Assembly: GCA_024281055.1 (NCBI GenBank)
Contig: JAMXLF010000031.1
Coordinates: forward strand, 1 to 64,000
Source: Geobacteraceae bacterium
Lineage (GTDB): Bacteria; Desulfobacterota; Desulfuromonadia; Geobacterales; Geobacteraceae
Direction of reading: 5' to 3'
DNA length: 64,000 bases
The position numbers and the translations under genes are program-made. The stretch's first letter is position 1; every line of letters starts with the position of its first letter. The notes under the pieces are model-generated. The model ran no database searches, was not told the origin of the DNA, and saw only the letters and a list, made by a program, of their open reading frames with translations. This document shows, in pieces, positions 6,600 to 14,091 of the stretch.

Positions 6600-8909
6600 C
6601 TACGCCAGGATGTCGTCCAGCGCGTCCCGCAGCGCTTCCATCGTGTACGGCTTGATCATGCGCGCCGAAAAGCCGTAGGAGCGGAAATCCGCGAGCACCG
6701 GGTTGTCCGCGTAGCCGCTTGAGACGATGACCTTCACGCGTGGGTCGATCTCCCGCAGCCGGTCGACAACCTCTTCCCCGCCGATCCCCCCTTTGACCGT
6801 CAGGTCGAGAATGACCACATCGAAGGAGACGCCGGCGTCATAGGCCTCGCGCACCTTCGCCAGGGCACCCTCGCCGTCCTCCGCACACTCCACCTCGTGC
6901 CCCAGGAGCAGGACCATCCTGGAGACCACGAGCCGCACGACATCCTCGTCGTCCATGACGAGAATTCTCCCCTTTCGCCTGGAGGGTGCGACGGGGGGCA
7001 GCGCTTTCGTCTCCTCCGCCTCCGGAGAAGCGGGGATGTAAAGGGAAAAGGTGCTCCCCCTGTCCGGTTCGGAAGCCACCTCGAGGACCCCGCCGTGGTT
7101 CCGCGCGATGGCGAACGCTGTCGCCAGCCCGAGCCCGCTCCCCTTGTGCTTGGTGGTGAAGTAGGGATCGAAGATCCTCGCCAGGTACTGCGCCGGAATC
7201 CCGATCCCCGAATCCCTGATGTCGGCCCTGACGAATTCGCCCCCTTCGGGAAGCGAGAGATGGGCTCCCGGCGGAATGACCATGCGATGGAGGGATATCT
7301 CCACCGTCCCGCCGTCGGGCATGGCCTCGCTGGCGTTCAGGACGATGTTCTGGATGACCTGGCCGACCTGCCCCTCGTCGGCGATCACCGGCCAGGGGCT
7401 GCCTGCGGACGCAAGGCGATATGTGGAGCGCGCGCCGCTCAGGGCGAACCTCGCCGCGTTCTCGATGACCGGAACGAGGTCGAGTTTCTTTCTGACCGGT
7501 TGCCCCCCCTTGGCAAAAGTCAGCAGCTGGTTGGTGAGGTTGATCGACATCTTCAGGGCCTGCTCGGCCTGTTCGAGGAGGTCGGCGGTGTTCTCGCCGC
7601 TGCCGAGGCTCGCCCTAGCCATGGAGATGTACCCGAACACCCCCTGAAGCAGGTTGTTGAAATCATGGGCGATGCCGCCCGCCAGGATCCCGACCGATTC
7701 GAGCTTCTGGAGCTTGAGCCGCTCCTCTTCCAGTTGCTTTCGTTGCGTGATGTCGGTGGTAACGACTATCGCCAACTGGGGCTCCCCCGCGGGGCTCCTG
7801 ATGAGGGAGACGTTGCTGACACCCCAAAAACACGAACCGTCTTCCCTGAGGAGGAGGTATTCCAGGTCCGTCAGGGCATCTCTCGTGACAAGCTCCCCCA
7901 GCGCCTCGACCGCTTTTTGCCGGTGTTCCGGAGCAACCCACTCGAAGAGGCTCCGGCCGAGCACGCCGGAATCGTCCGCATGACCGAACAGATCCAGTGC
8001 CCGCCGGTTGGCCATGCAGATACGGCCGGTCGGGTCGGCAACCGTGATCGCATTGGGGGAGGTCTCGGTCAGGAGACGGTACATCTTCTCGCTCTTGCGC
8101 AGGGCCTCGTCCGCGCGCCTCCTTTCAGTGACATCGCGGAAGGACCAGACGCGGCCAACGACGGCGCCTTCGAGAAGGAGGGGCGCGGAATACCGCTCGA
8201 ACACCCGCCCGTCTTTGAAGTGCACCTCGTCCATGTCCAACTCGGCGGTTCCGTATAGTGCCTTCACTTTCTTGAGAAACGCGTCGGGATCGCTCAGTTG
8301 GTCCAGCACAAAGGAGAGCATCGCGGCGTCGTCGCCGGAATCCATGATGGCCAGCGGGATCCTCCAGAGGTCAGCGAATATCCGGTTCGCCTGGATGGTC
8401 TTTCCCTGGGCGTAGACCGCCAGGATGCCGTCGGCGGTGGCTTCGAGAATGACCCGCAGGTGCGCTTCGTTCCGGCGAAGCGCTTCCTCGGCCTGCCTGC
8501 GGCCGGTGACGTCGGTGCCGAAGCCGACAATCTCCGTGATCCTTCCGGCATCGTCATAGCGATTGATGGAGCTCCAGGATACGATGCGTTTTTCGCCGCT
8601 GCGCGTTGTGAGGACCATCTCATAGTCACTCACATTTCCCCGATCGAGGGCCTCGAAAAGCCGCTCGACCTGAAGATACTCGGCGCCCGGATAAAAGGTC
8701 TGCCACCAGTTCGTGCCGATGAGCTCCGCACTCCCGTACCCCGTTACCTCCTCACCGGCCGGGTTGATGAAGAGGATAGTCCCGTCGGGGGCAATCATAC
8801 AGATGATAGCCGGGACCTTGCTGACGATCCGGCTCGCCAGGGCGCATTTCTCCTGTTGTGCGGCCAGCTCGGCGAGGAGCTCGTCCCTCGTTTTTTCCCT
8901 GTCACTCAT
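6600..8909 (-). CDS. PAS(3) hybrid sensor histidine kinase with C-terminal receiver
   Basis: 769 residues, no membrane helices, so a cytoplasmic sensor. Three PAS domains (about 25-145, 150-270, 275-400) precede a HisKA domain with the phospho-His box GGIAHDFNNLL (about residue 415), an HATPase domain (NIVLNASEAM as N box, DSGIGIP as G1, GSGLGLA as G2), and a receiver domain at the C-terminus (VMDDED acidic patch, phospho-acceptor in VVILDLT near residue 702, Lys in KPYT). Ligand unknown. It converges on the 2H/macro gene, only 12 bp apart, and no response regulator gene is adjacent. Confidence 0.9.
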   Translation of the reverse strand: MSDREKTRDELLAELAAQQEKCALASRIVSKVPAIICMIAPDGTILFINPAGEEVTGYGSAELIGTNWWQTFYPGAEYLQVERLFEALDRGNVSDYEMVLTTRSGEKRIVSWSSINRYDDAGRITEIVGFGTDVTGRRQAEEALRRNEAHLRVILEATADGILAVYAQGKTIQANRIFADLWRIPLAIMDSGDDAAMLSFVLDQLSDPDAFLKKVKALYGTAELDMDEVHFKDGRVFERYSAPLLLEGAVVGRVWSFRDVTERRRADEALRKSEKMYRLLTETSPNAITVADPTGRICMANRRALDLFGHADDSGVLGRSLFEWVAPEHRQKAVEALGELVTRDALTDLEYLLLREDGSCFWGVSNVSLIRSPAGEPQLAIVVTTDITQRKQLEEERLKLQKLESVGILAGGIAHDFNNLLQGVFGYISMARASLGSGENTADLLEQAEQALKMSINLTNQLLTFAKGGQPVRKKLDLVPVIENAARFALSGARSTYRLASAGSPWPVIADEGQVGQVIQNIVLNASEAMPDGGTVEISLHRMVIPPGAHLSLPEGGEFVRADIRDSGIGIPAQYLARIFDPYFTTKHKGSGLGLATAFAIARNHGGVLEVASEPDRGSTFSLYIPASPEAEETKALPPVAPSRRKGRILVMDDEDVVRLVVSRMVLLLGHEVECAEDGEGALAKVREAYDAGVSFDVVILDLTVKGGIGGEEVVDRLREIDPRVKVIVSSGYADNPVLADFRSYGFSARMIKPYTMEALRDALDDILA

Positions 8910-9112
8910 TGCAGTCTTTCGGGTAGTACGGAATCGTTGCCGGCACCGGGACTTGCAGTGGGCATGTGATTACGGCTATCGGCGGGTGGGGTGCTCTCAT
9001 TGATACACCCCGGGCAAGGTGAATGTCAAGAACTGACAAACGGCAGGTCACTACATGGCGAACACAGAATTATTCCGATATTCCCATCGATTTGGGAACC
9101 GGACCGCCTCCC

Positions 9113-9190
9113 GGCAAGGTAAAGAAGATGGTCGCCCCCTTCCCCGGTTCTCCCTCCCCCTTCTGGGGGTCCGCCACGGGCGGCTGCTGG
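9113..9190. pseudogene. Chimeric relic: kinase 3' end joined to a piece of the 2H/macro gene
   Basis: Two homologies meet here. Bases 9121-9160 resemble 11455-11490, the 3' end of the kinase at 11438 (minus strand GEPGKGATIFFTLP against GEPGKGATFFFTLP). Bases 9154-9190 resemble 6413-6450 on the plus strand, inside the macro-like domain of the 2H fusion gene (LLGVRHGRL in both), with about three mismatches over 37 bp. Neither fragment belongs to an intact gene. The rest of 8910-9206 shows no gene. Confidence 0.6.
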
Positions 9191-9206
9191 CGAAGCTGGA
9201 AGAGCC

Positions 9207-9632
9207 CTAAGGCTTCTCTTTCTTCCCCTTCGCAGCAACCCGCGCCGAAAATTTCTCGAAGTTTATGGCGAAGCGTTCGTGGGTCCCGCGGCCGATGACC
9301 TCGACCTCGTCGCGCGCCTCGATCTCCCACACCGTTCGCTTGCCGTCCACCTCGATCAGGCGCACCTTCGCGGTCACCTCCATCCCTACCGGCGTTGCCG
9401 CCTCGTGGGTCACATTGATCATCGTGCCCACGGTCCTCTCTCCCTCCTCCATGAAGGGTTTGAGCGCTTCCATGCAGGCCCATTCCATGAAGCCCACCAT
9501 ATAGCCGGTGGCAAACACTTCGGGCATCTTTCGGAACGGTTCCGCCTCCGGGTAGAGAAAGGGAACCGTCCTTTCCCGCGGCACCCGGTAGGTGAGGGTA
9601 TGCTCCAGTCCGACGGTCAATGTCTCTTTCAT
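9207..9632 (-). CDS. FlK-like hot-dog thioesterase
   Basis: 141 residues of the fluoroacetyl-CoA thioesterase-like family. VFATGYMVGFMEWACMEAL supplies the Thr and Glu positions used by FlK, and VGTMINVTHEAATPVGMEV the His, followed by the typical beta strands. The family cleaves small acyl-CoA thioesters; the substrate here is unknown. The C-terminus ends in a lysine-rich tail (AAKGKKEKP). It lies 13 bp upstream of the methyltransferase stop on the same strand order, so the two may be in one unit. Confidence 0.8.
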   Translation of the reverse strand: MKETLTVGLEHTLTYRVPRERTVPFLYPEAEPFRKMPEVFATGYMVGFMEWACMEALKPFMEEGERTVGTMINVTHEAATPVGMEVTAKVRLIEVDGKRTVWEIEARDEVEVIGRGTHERFAINFEKFSARVAAKGKKEKP

Positions 9633-9645
9633 GGCGACCTCCCCG

Positions 9646-10398
9646 TTAGTCGATGCGCCCAGCCCTTATGGAGAGCGGCCAGGCAACGCGTTTTGTTTCC
9701 CCAGGATCCCCCCAGGCGTCACGGAGTTCCTCCGCGACCGACAGGATGGCATCGTTGCCGGTCCGGACCGTGTATTCCTTGACTGCCGACCAGGTCGACA
9801 GGTAACCGATCAAATGGTCGAAGTGCCACTCCGCCGTCATGGCGAACTCAGGCGGCTCGATCTCCGCGAACGGAAACGGAAGCGTTCGGTAGCCGGCATC
9901 GACATGGCGCCGCTCCGGCGGCCAGTAGCTCCCCAGGATGTCGCGGTAGAGCCTGAACAGGACCCGGTCGAGCTCCGGGGTGAGCGTGAAGAGCCCGTAG
10001 GTGATGGCTGCAAAGACCGCACCCGGGCGGGCAACCCGCCGAACCTCCCCGTAGAAGCGCTCCAGGTCGAACCAGTGGAGGGCCTGTGCCGCAATGACCA
10101 GGTCCTGGCTCCCCTCCGGCAGGCCGGTCGCTTCTGCCGGAGCGACCAGGTAACGCACCCGTTCGTGGCCGACGGCCCGGACAATCTGCTCGGCGCTCGG
10201 GTCCACCCCGTACACCACCCGGAAGTAGCGGGCCAGGGCAACCGTGGCCTGCCCGGTCCCGCAGCCGCAGTCGAGGGCGCTGTCCTGCCGTGGCGCCACC
10301 CGTGCCAGCCATCGGAACATCTCCTCGGGGTACTCCGGGCGAAAGGCCCGGTAGGCATCCGCCAGTTGCGAGAAATGATCCTTGAACGTTTTGCCCAT
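9646..10398 (-). CDS. Class I SAM-dependent methyltransferase
   Basis: 250 residues. Motif I is ALDCGCGTGQATVAL, motif II VVYGVDPS, and the post-motifs PAEATGLPEGSQDLVIAAQALHW match the UbiE/COQ5-like methyltransferase_11 group. FAMTAEWHFDHLIGYLSTWSA is the C-terminal region common in YcgJ/trans-aconitate-methyltransferase-like proteins. Start at 10398 is chosen for AGGGAGGA upstream. Substrate unknown. Divergent from the LysR gene across an AT-rich palindrome-bearing gap. Confidence 0.85.
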   Translation of the reverse strand: MGKTFKDHFSQLADAYRAFRPEYPEEMFRWLARVAPRQDSALDCGCGTGQATVALARYFRVVYGVDPSAEQIVRAVGHERVRYLVAPAEATGLPEGSQDLVIAAQALHWFDLERFYGEVRRVARPGAVFAAITYGLFTLTPELDRVLFRLYRDILGSYWPPERRHVDAGYRTLPFPFAEIEPPEFAMTAEWHFDHLIGYLSTWSAVKEYTVRTGNDAILSVAEELRDAWGDPGETKRVAWPLSIRAGRID

Positions 10399-10442
10399 GA
10401 AGTCATCCTCCCTTTCTGGTTGCACTGTACCACACCAAAATG

Positions 10443-10490
10443 ATATAAATGAAATATATTATTTATATTACTTCAATAGATATTATCTAT
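10443..10490. promoter_or_regulatory. AT-rich divergent regulatory region with two palindromes
   Basis: ATATAAAT (10443-10450) and ATTTATAT (10461-10468) form a perfect inverted repeat with a 10-bp spacer; ATAGAT and ATCTAT (10476-10490) form a second with a 3-bp spacer. Both lie between the methyltransferase and LysR genes. T-N11-A type dyads are the usual LysR-type binding sites, so LysR binding is inferred. Confidence 0.5.
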
Positions 10491-10500
10491 CGATATCGCC

Positions 10501-11376
10501 ATGGAATTTCGCCAGATCAGATACCTGCTGGAGATCGTTCGCAGCGGCGGGTTCACCCGCGCCTCAGAGGTCCTGGGGATCGCCCAGCCGTCGCTCACGA
10601 TATCCGTCCAGAAGCTGGAAGACGAGTTGGGGGTCACACTCCTTAACCGGCAGGAACGGAAGATCGCCCTGACCGCCGAGGGGCGAACCTTCGTCGAACG
10701 GGCCCGCAAGATCGAAGAGCTTGTCCAGGGGGTGGCCCATGAGATGGAGGAGTTTCGGGGGCTTGGGAGGGGGGAGGTGCGAGTCGGCATTCCGGGCATG
10801 CTGGCAACCCATTACTTCCCCGCGGTCATCGCCGGCTTCAGGCGACAGTACCCGGGCCTGAAGCTCTCGGTCTATGCCGACGGCGCCAACACCATCCAGG
10901 GAATGATCGAATCCGGCGCGCTGGATGCCGGCATCGTTGCCGACGCCGGCTTTCCCGACTGGCTGGCCAGCCACCCCCTGCTGCGGGAGGAAATGGTGGC
11001 CTGCGTGGCGGTCGGCCATCCCCTGGCGGGAAAGCCCTCCATAACCCTCGAAGAGATGGCGCGGGAGCCGCTGGTTCTGTTCAGCGAGGGGTATTTTCAA
11101 CGGCAGTACCTGGCGGACGCCATGGCGGAGCGGGGGCTGGTCCCCCAGGTGGCCTTTGAGACCAACCTGATACCGCTTCTGAAAAAGATCGCGGCCGATG
11201 GTGGGGGAATCGCTACTCTGCTGAGGATGGCGGTCATCGAACCGGAACTGACGGCAATTCCCTTCGATCCCCCGATGTTCGTCAATGCGGCCGTCATCTG
11301 GAAGAAAAACGCCTACCTGTCCAAGGCGGCGCGGGCCTTTCTCGATTTCCTGCGGGTGGCTGCCGTCACAACCTGA
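10501..11376 (+). CDS. LysR-family transcriptional regulator
   Basis: 291 residues: N-terminal LysR HTH (MEFRQIRYLLEIVRSGGFTR, then ASEVLGIAQPSLTISVQKLE) and a substrate-binding domain beginning about residue 90 (GEVRVGIPGMLATHYFPAV), typical of the CynR/CysB-like branch. The inducer is unknown. There is no Shine-Dalgarno sequence before the ATG, which may indicate a leaderless or weakly translated message. It is divergent from the methyltransferase, a plausible target. Confidence 0.9.
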   Translation: MEFRQIRYLLEIVRSGGFTRASEVLGIAQPSLTISVQKLEDELGVTLLNRQERKIALTAEGRTFVERARKIEELVQGVAHEMEEFRGLGRGEVRVGIPGMLATHYFPAVIAGFRRQYPGLKLSVYADGANTIQGMIESGALDAGIVADAGFPDWLASHPLLREEMVACVAVGHPLAGKPSITLEEMAREPLVLFSEGYFQRQYLADAMAERGLVPQVAFETNLIPLLKKIAADGGGIATLLRMAVIEPELTAIPFDPPMFVNAAVIWKKNAYLSKAARAFLDFLRVAAVTT

Positions 11377-11437
11377 GAGGAGACGGGGCTGCACCGTCGG
11401 ATGTTCTCTGCTGCTCCGACCCCGGCGTCCCACTCCC

Positions 11438-12745
11438 CTATTCCGGCAACGTGAAAAAGAAGGTCGCTCCCTTCCCCGGCTCTCCCTCTCCCCACACCTC
11501 GCCACCGTGGCGCTGGACGATCCGGCGCACCGTCGCCAGCCCGATCCCTGTTCCGGGGAAATCGTGTGCGTTCCGGAGCCTCTGAAACGGAGTGAAGAGC
11601 TTGTCCGCGTCCTTCATGTCGAAGCCCGCCCCGTTGTCACGGACAAAGAAGGCCCGCTTTCCATCGCGGATAACCGACCCGAACTCGATGCGTGCTTCCG
11701 GCGTCATGCCCGTGTACTTCCAGGCGTTGCCGAGCAGGTTATCGAGGGCAACCTTGATCAATCGCGGATCACCCGCCGCGGCCAGATCGGGAGCGATGTC
11801 GAACTCCGCCCTCCGCTCCGGACCCGTCAGCTTCAGTACCGATGCGATTTCGCGGACCATCTGGCTCAGGTCCACCGTCTCCCGGCTGATCTCGCTCCGA
11901 ACGATCCGTGACAGGACCATCATGTCCTTGATCAGCTTGTCCATGTCCTCGTTCGCATCGCATATCACGTTGATCAGAAAACGGCCCTTTTCGTCCAGTG
12001 CCACCGGAAGATAATTATCCCGCAACATGTACGCTGCGGAAGAAGTCCGCGTGAGATAGTTTCGCATGTCGTGGGTGAGCGAATAGCCGAACGCTTCCAG
12101 CTCCCGGTTCGCCGCCGCCAGTTCCTCCGCCTTGCGCTCCAGTTCCCTCTCGAACCTCTTGTGGGCGGTTATGTCCCTCACGATGCAGACGATGCTGCTC
12201 CGGTCCACGGCCGTAACGGAGATCTCCTGGGGGAACGTGGTGCCGTCTTTTCGTCTGCCGACCGCTTCGCCCCGCCATTCGCCTTGTGCCAGGACGACGG
12301 GAAACACTTTCTCTTCGAACTTCGCTGTTTCGTCGGCACCATAGAAGAGGCGCCATGATGCGCCGAGCACCTCGGCAAGGTCGTCGTACCCGTGCAGTCT
12401 GGCCTGGGACTCGTTCAGGTAGGCGCACTCCCGCCTGCTGTCGAGGATGAAGATGCCGTCCATCGAGGCGTCCATGCCGGCCTGGTATTTAACCAGCGCC
12501 TTCTCCAGCTGCCTTCGCTTGAGCATGAGGTGGGATATGTAGGCGATGAACAGCAACAACACGCTCAGGAAAGCAAGGCGTACGGCGATCTCCCGTGAGC
12601 CGGGGGACAGTATCTGCCTGCGGACATCCCCTCCCGTCACCTCGGCGTTGATGATGCTGTCGAGCAGATAGGCCGCCACCATAAGAGTCGAGCCTGTCCC
12701 GATGATGCGGCCGACGTCACTCTTGAGAGGCCTGTTTCTCGCCAT
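11438..12745 (-). CDS. Membrane PAS sensor histidine kinase (riboswitch-controlled)
   Basis: 435 residues. An N-terminal segment holds two membrane helices (STLMVAAYLLDSI and AVRLAFLSVLLLFIAYISHL), then one PAS domain (about 100-215), a coiled region, an HisKA-like domain with YSLTHDMRNYL as phospho-His region, and an HATPase domain (DNLLGNAWKYT, RDNGAGFD, GTGIGLATV). Start at 12745 follows an AGAGGTGG site; a longer form to 12814 would begin inside the terminator hairpin. A GEMM-type riboswitch with terminator lies directly upstream, so expression should depend on a cyclic dinucleotide. Confidence 0.88.
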   Translation of the reverse strand: MARNRPLKSDVGRIIGTGSTLMVAAYLLDSIINAEVTGGDVRRQILSPGSREIAVRLAFLSVLLLFIAYISHLMLKRRQLEKALVKYQAGMDASMDGIFILDSRRECAYLNESQARLHGYDDLAEVLGASWRLFYGADETAKFEEKVFPVVLAQGEWRGEAVGRRKDGTTFPQEISVTAVDRSSIVCIVRDITAHKRFERELERKAEELAAANRELEAFGYSLTHDMRNYLTRTSSAAYMLRDNYLPVALDEKGRFLINVICDANEDMDKLIKDMMVLSRIVRSEISRETVDLSQMVREIASVLKLTGPERRAEFDIAPDLAAAGDPRLIKVALDNLLGNAWKYTGMTPEARIEFGSVIRDGKRAFFVRDNGAGFDMKDADKLFTPFQRLRNAHDFPGTGIGLATVRRIVQRHGGEVWGEGEPGKGATFFFTLPE

Positions 12746-12772
12746 GCAGCACCACCTCTGCCGGCTGCGGAG

Positions 12773-12831
12773 AAAAAGGAACAGCCGGGGCTGAAATATC
12801 GATATCGATGACATTTCGGCAACCCGGCTGT
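12773..12831 (-). terminator. Riboswitch expression platform (terminator)
   Basis: The minus strand has ACAGCCGGG (12831-12823), which is the 3' arm of the riboswitch, and its complement CCCGGCTGT (12789-12781), followed by TCC and T5 (12778-12773). Pairing of the two would terminate transcription; ligand binding would hold the first arm and let RNA polymerase pass. This predicts an ON switch. Confidence 0.75.
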
Positions 12832-12890
12832 CTCGGTGAGACCCTGTAGGCTTTCCGCCCCGCCCTCGCGAACGGTTGAGTATTATCGTC
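12810..12890 (-). promoter_or_regulatory. GEMM-I riboswitch, 3',3'-cGAMP (GEMM-Ib) type
   Basis: Minus-strand RNA shows the GEMM landmarks in order: GACGATAATACTCAACC, a hairpin with GCGA tetraloop (CCGTTC GCGA GGGCGG), GGCGGAAAGCC, a second hairpin (GGGTCT CACC GAGAC), and AGCCGGGTTGCCGAA. From memory this is very close to Geobacter cGAMP-sensing GEMM-Ib RNAs rather than to the Vibrio c-di-GMP type. It precedes the PAS kinase at 11438. Confidence 0.85.
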
Positions 12891-12918
12891 TACCATCTGA
12901 TGTTCAGAATGTTGCGCT

Positions 12919-12947
12919 AGATAAACATAACGGCTTCTTAATGTCAA
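12919..12947 (-). promoter_or_regulatory. Promoter upstream of the cGAMP-type riboswitch
   Basis: Minus-strand TTGACA (12947-12942), 17-bp spacer, TTATCT (12924-12919). Transcription would begin a little upstream of the riboswitch 5' arm. Nothing else was recognised in 12948-13150 apart from the sequence leading into the DUF2750 gene. Confidence 0.6.
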
Positions 12948-13160
12948 CGTGCTTATTACGGTTTCCCGCCAAACCAGCCTGTCGATTGCGCGCGGGTGGC
13001 CCTGATCCCTTCCCGTGGCTCGATCGGCTCGAAAATCCCTCGCAAAAGCCCTGCGCTTGTAATATGTATGGTAAAATTGAAGTTAAGCACTGGCACTCTG
13101 TAACTGGGTCGATAACAGGCCGTCTGAAGTCTTCGAGCAGCCGTCAGGGAGATGAAACCG

Positions 13161-13514
13161 ATGAGTGTGGAATATCTGGGCGAGAAGATTTTTCTCCAGG
13201 AAATCGGGGCCGGTGGGGAAGTTTGGGTGGCACGGGGGGGCTACAGGAACATCTATGCCATGGAAATCGACAACCTGGGGTTTTCCCTCCCGGTCTGGTC
13301 GAACAGGGAGCGCGTCGTCGCATTCCTCCAGAATGCCCGCCTGCTGGGGCCGCCATACGAACCGCACGCCATCCCCCTGGACGTCTTCACCAACGCGTGG
13401 CTTTCCGACAAGATGAAGGCCATTGCCGAGCTGCAGATCAACCCCGACGGCAAGGCAACGAGGGTACTCTGCCTCACCACCGAGGAATTCACCGCCTCCC
13501 AGGTCCCGAAATAG
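13161..13514 (+). CDS. DUF2750 family protein
   Basis: 117 residues matching DUF2750: GYRNIYAMEIDNLGFSLPVW, then SNRERVVAFLQNA, then GPPYEPHAIPLDVFTNAWL and ELQINPDGKATRVLCLTTEEF. Cytoplasmic; no biochemical role is established for the family. ATG 13161 is preferred because CAGGGAG ends 9 nt upstream, whereas it abuts ATG 13152. It precedes the MarR regulator but a promoter lies between. Confidence 0.75.
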   Translation: MSVEYLGEKIFLQEIGAGGEVWVARGGYRNIYAMEIDNLGFSLPVWSNRERVVAFLQNARLLGPPYEPHAIPLDVFTNAWLSDKMKAIAELQINPDGKATRVLCLTTEEFTASQVPK

Positions 13515-13541
13515 CATCCCCTGGATGTGACAACATTTGGG

Positions 13542-13580
13542 TTGATTGTTATCCACATTTAGTTGTATGATACAACTAAA
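13542..13580 (+). promoter_or_regulatory. marR promoter with overlapping operator
   Basis: TTGATT (13542-13547), 18-bp spacer, TATGAT (13566-13571). A perfect palindrome TTTAGTTGTAT-G-ATACAACTAAA (13558-13580) covers the -10 box and touches the ATG at 13580, so the protein should repress itself, and the mRNA is probably leaderless. Confidence 0.75.
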
Positions 13581-14029
13581 TGAAACGCCCACCGACCGAC
13601 TATACCCTCGACAAGTCCCTGGGATACCTCGCGGCCCGCTTCTCCCGGGTCCTGCTACGGCGCATCAATGCAGGGCTCACCCAGAGCGGCCTTGCCATCA
13701 CCGCCGAGCAGTACTCCTTTCTCGTCCAGCTCTGGGACCGCAACGGCCTTCCCCAGGGAGTTCTGGCCGACAAGACCGCCAAGGACAAGACCACCATGGC
13801 CCGCCTTGCCGCCGGGCTTGAATCCCGCGGTTTCATCGCCCGCCTGCCGAGCCCGAGCGACGCCCGGGAACGCCTCGTCTTTCTCACCGACGAGGGGAAA
13901 AGACTCATGGACGAGGCGACGGTGCTGGTCCGGGGGATCCTGGCAGAGGCCCAGCAGGGGATCGACGAGACCCGCCTGGAGATCTGCCGGGACGTCCTGC
14001 GTAGCGCCTGCCTCAACCTGCACACGTGA
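13580..14029 (+). CDS. MarR-family transcriptional regulator
   Basis: 149 residues with the MarR winged helix: QYSFLVQLWDRNGLPQGVLA, then DKTTMARLAAGLESRGFIAR as recognition helix and start of the wing, and PSDARERLVFLTDEGKRL as wing. Such proteins repress neighbouring efflux or detoxification genes until a phenolic or similar ligand binds. No Shine-Dalgarno sequence precedes the ATG, which lies at the edge of its own operator. The Bcr/CflA exporter follows 62 bp downstream behind a second copy of the operator half-site. Confidence 0.9.
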   Translation: MKRPPTDYTLDKSLGYLAARFSRVLLRRINAGLTQSGLAITAEQYSFLVQLWDRNGLPQGVLADKTAKDKTTMARLAAGLESRGFIARLPSPSDARERLVFLTDEGKRLMDEATVLVRGILAEAQQGIDETRLEICRDVLRSACLNLHT

Positions 14030-14042
14030 TGTTATTTCGCCC

Positions 14043-14069
14043 ACAATAGTTGTATCTGGCAACTATTGT
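14043..14069. promoter_or_regulatory. Second MarR operator before the efflux gene
   Basis: ACAATAGTTG (14043-14052) and CAACTATTGT (14060-14069) form a perfect 10-bp inverted repeat. It shares TAGTTGTAT with the palindrome over the marR promoter, so the same protein is expected to bind both. Confidence 0.65.
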
Positions 14070-14091
14070 CGCCACAGGAACGTTCAGCATT

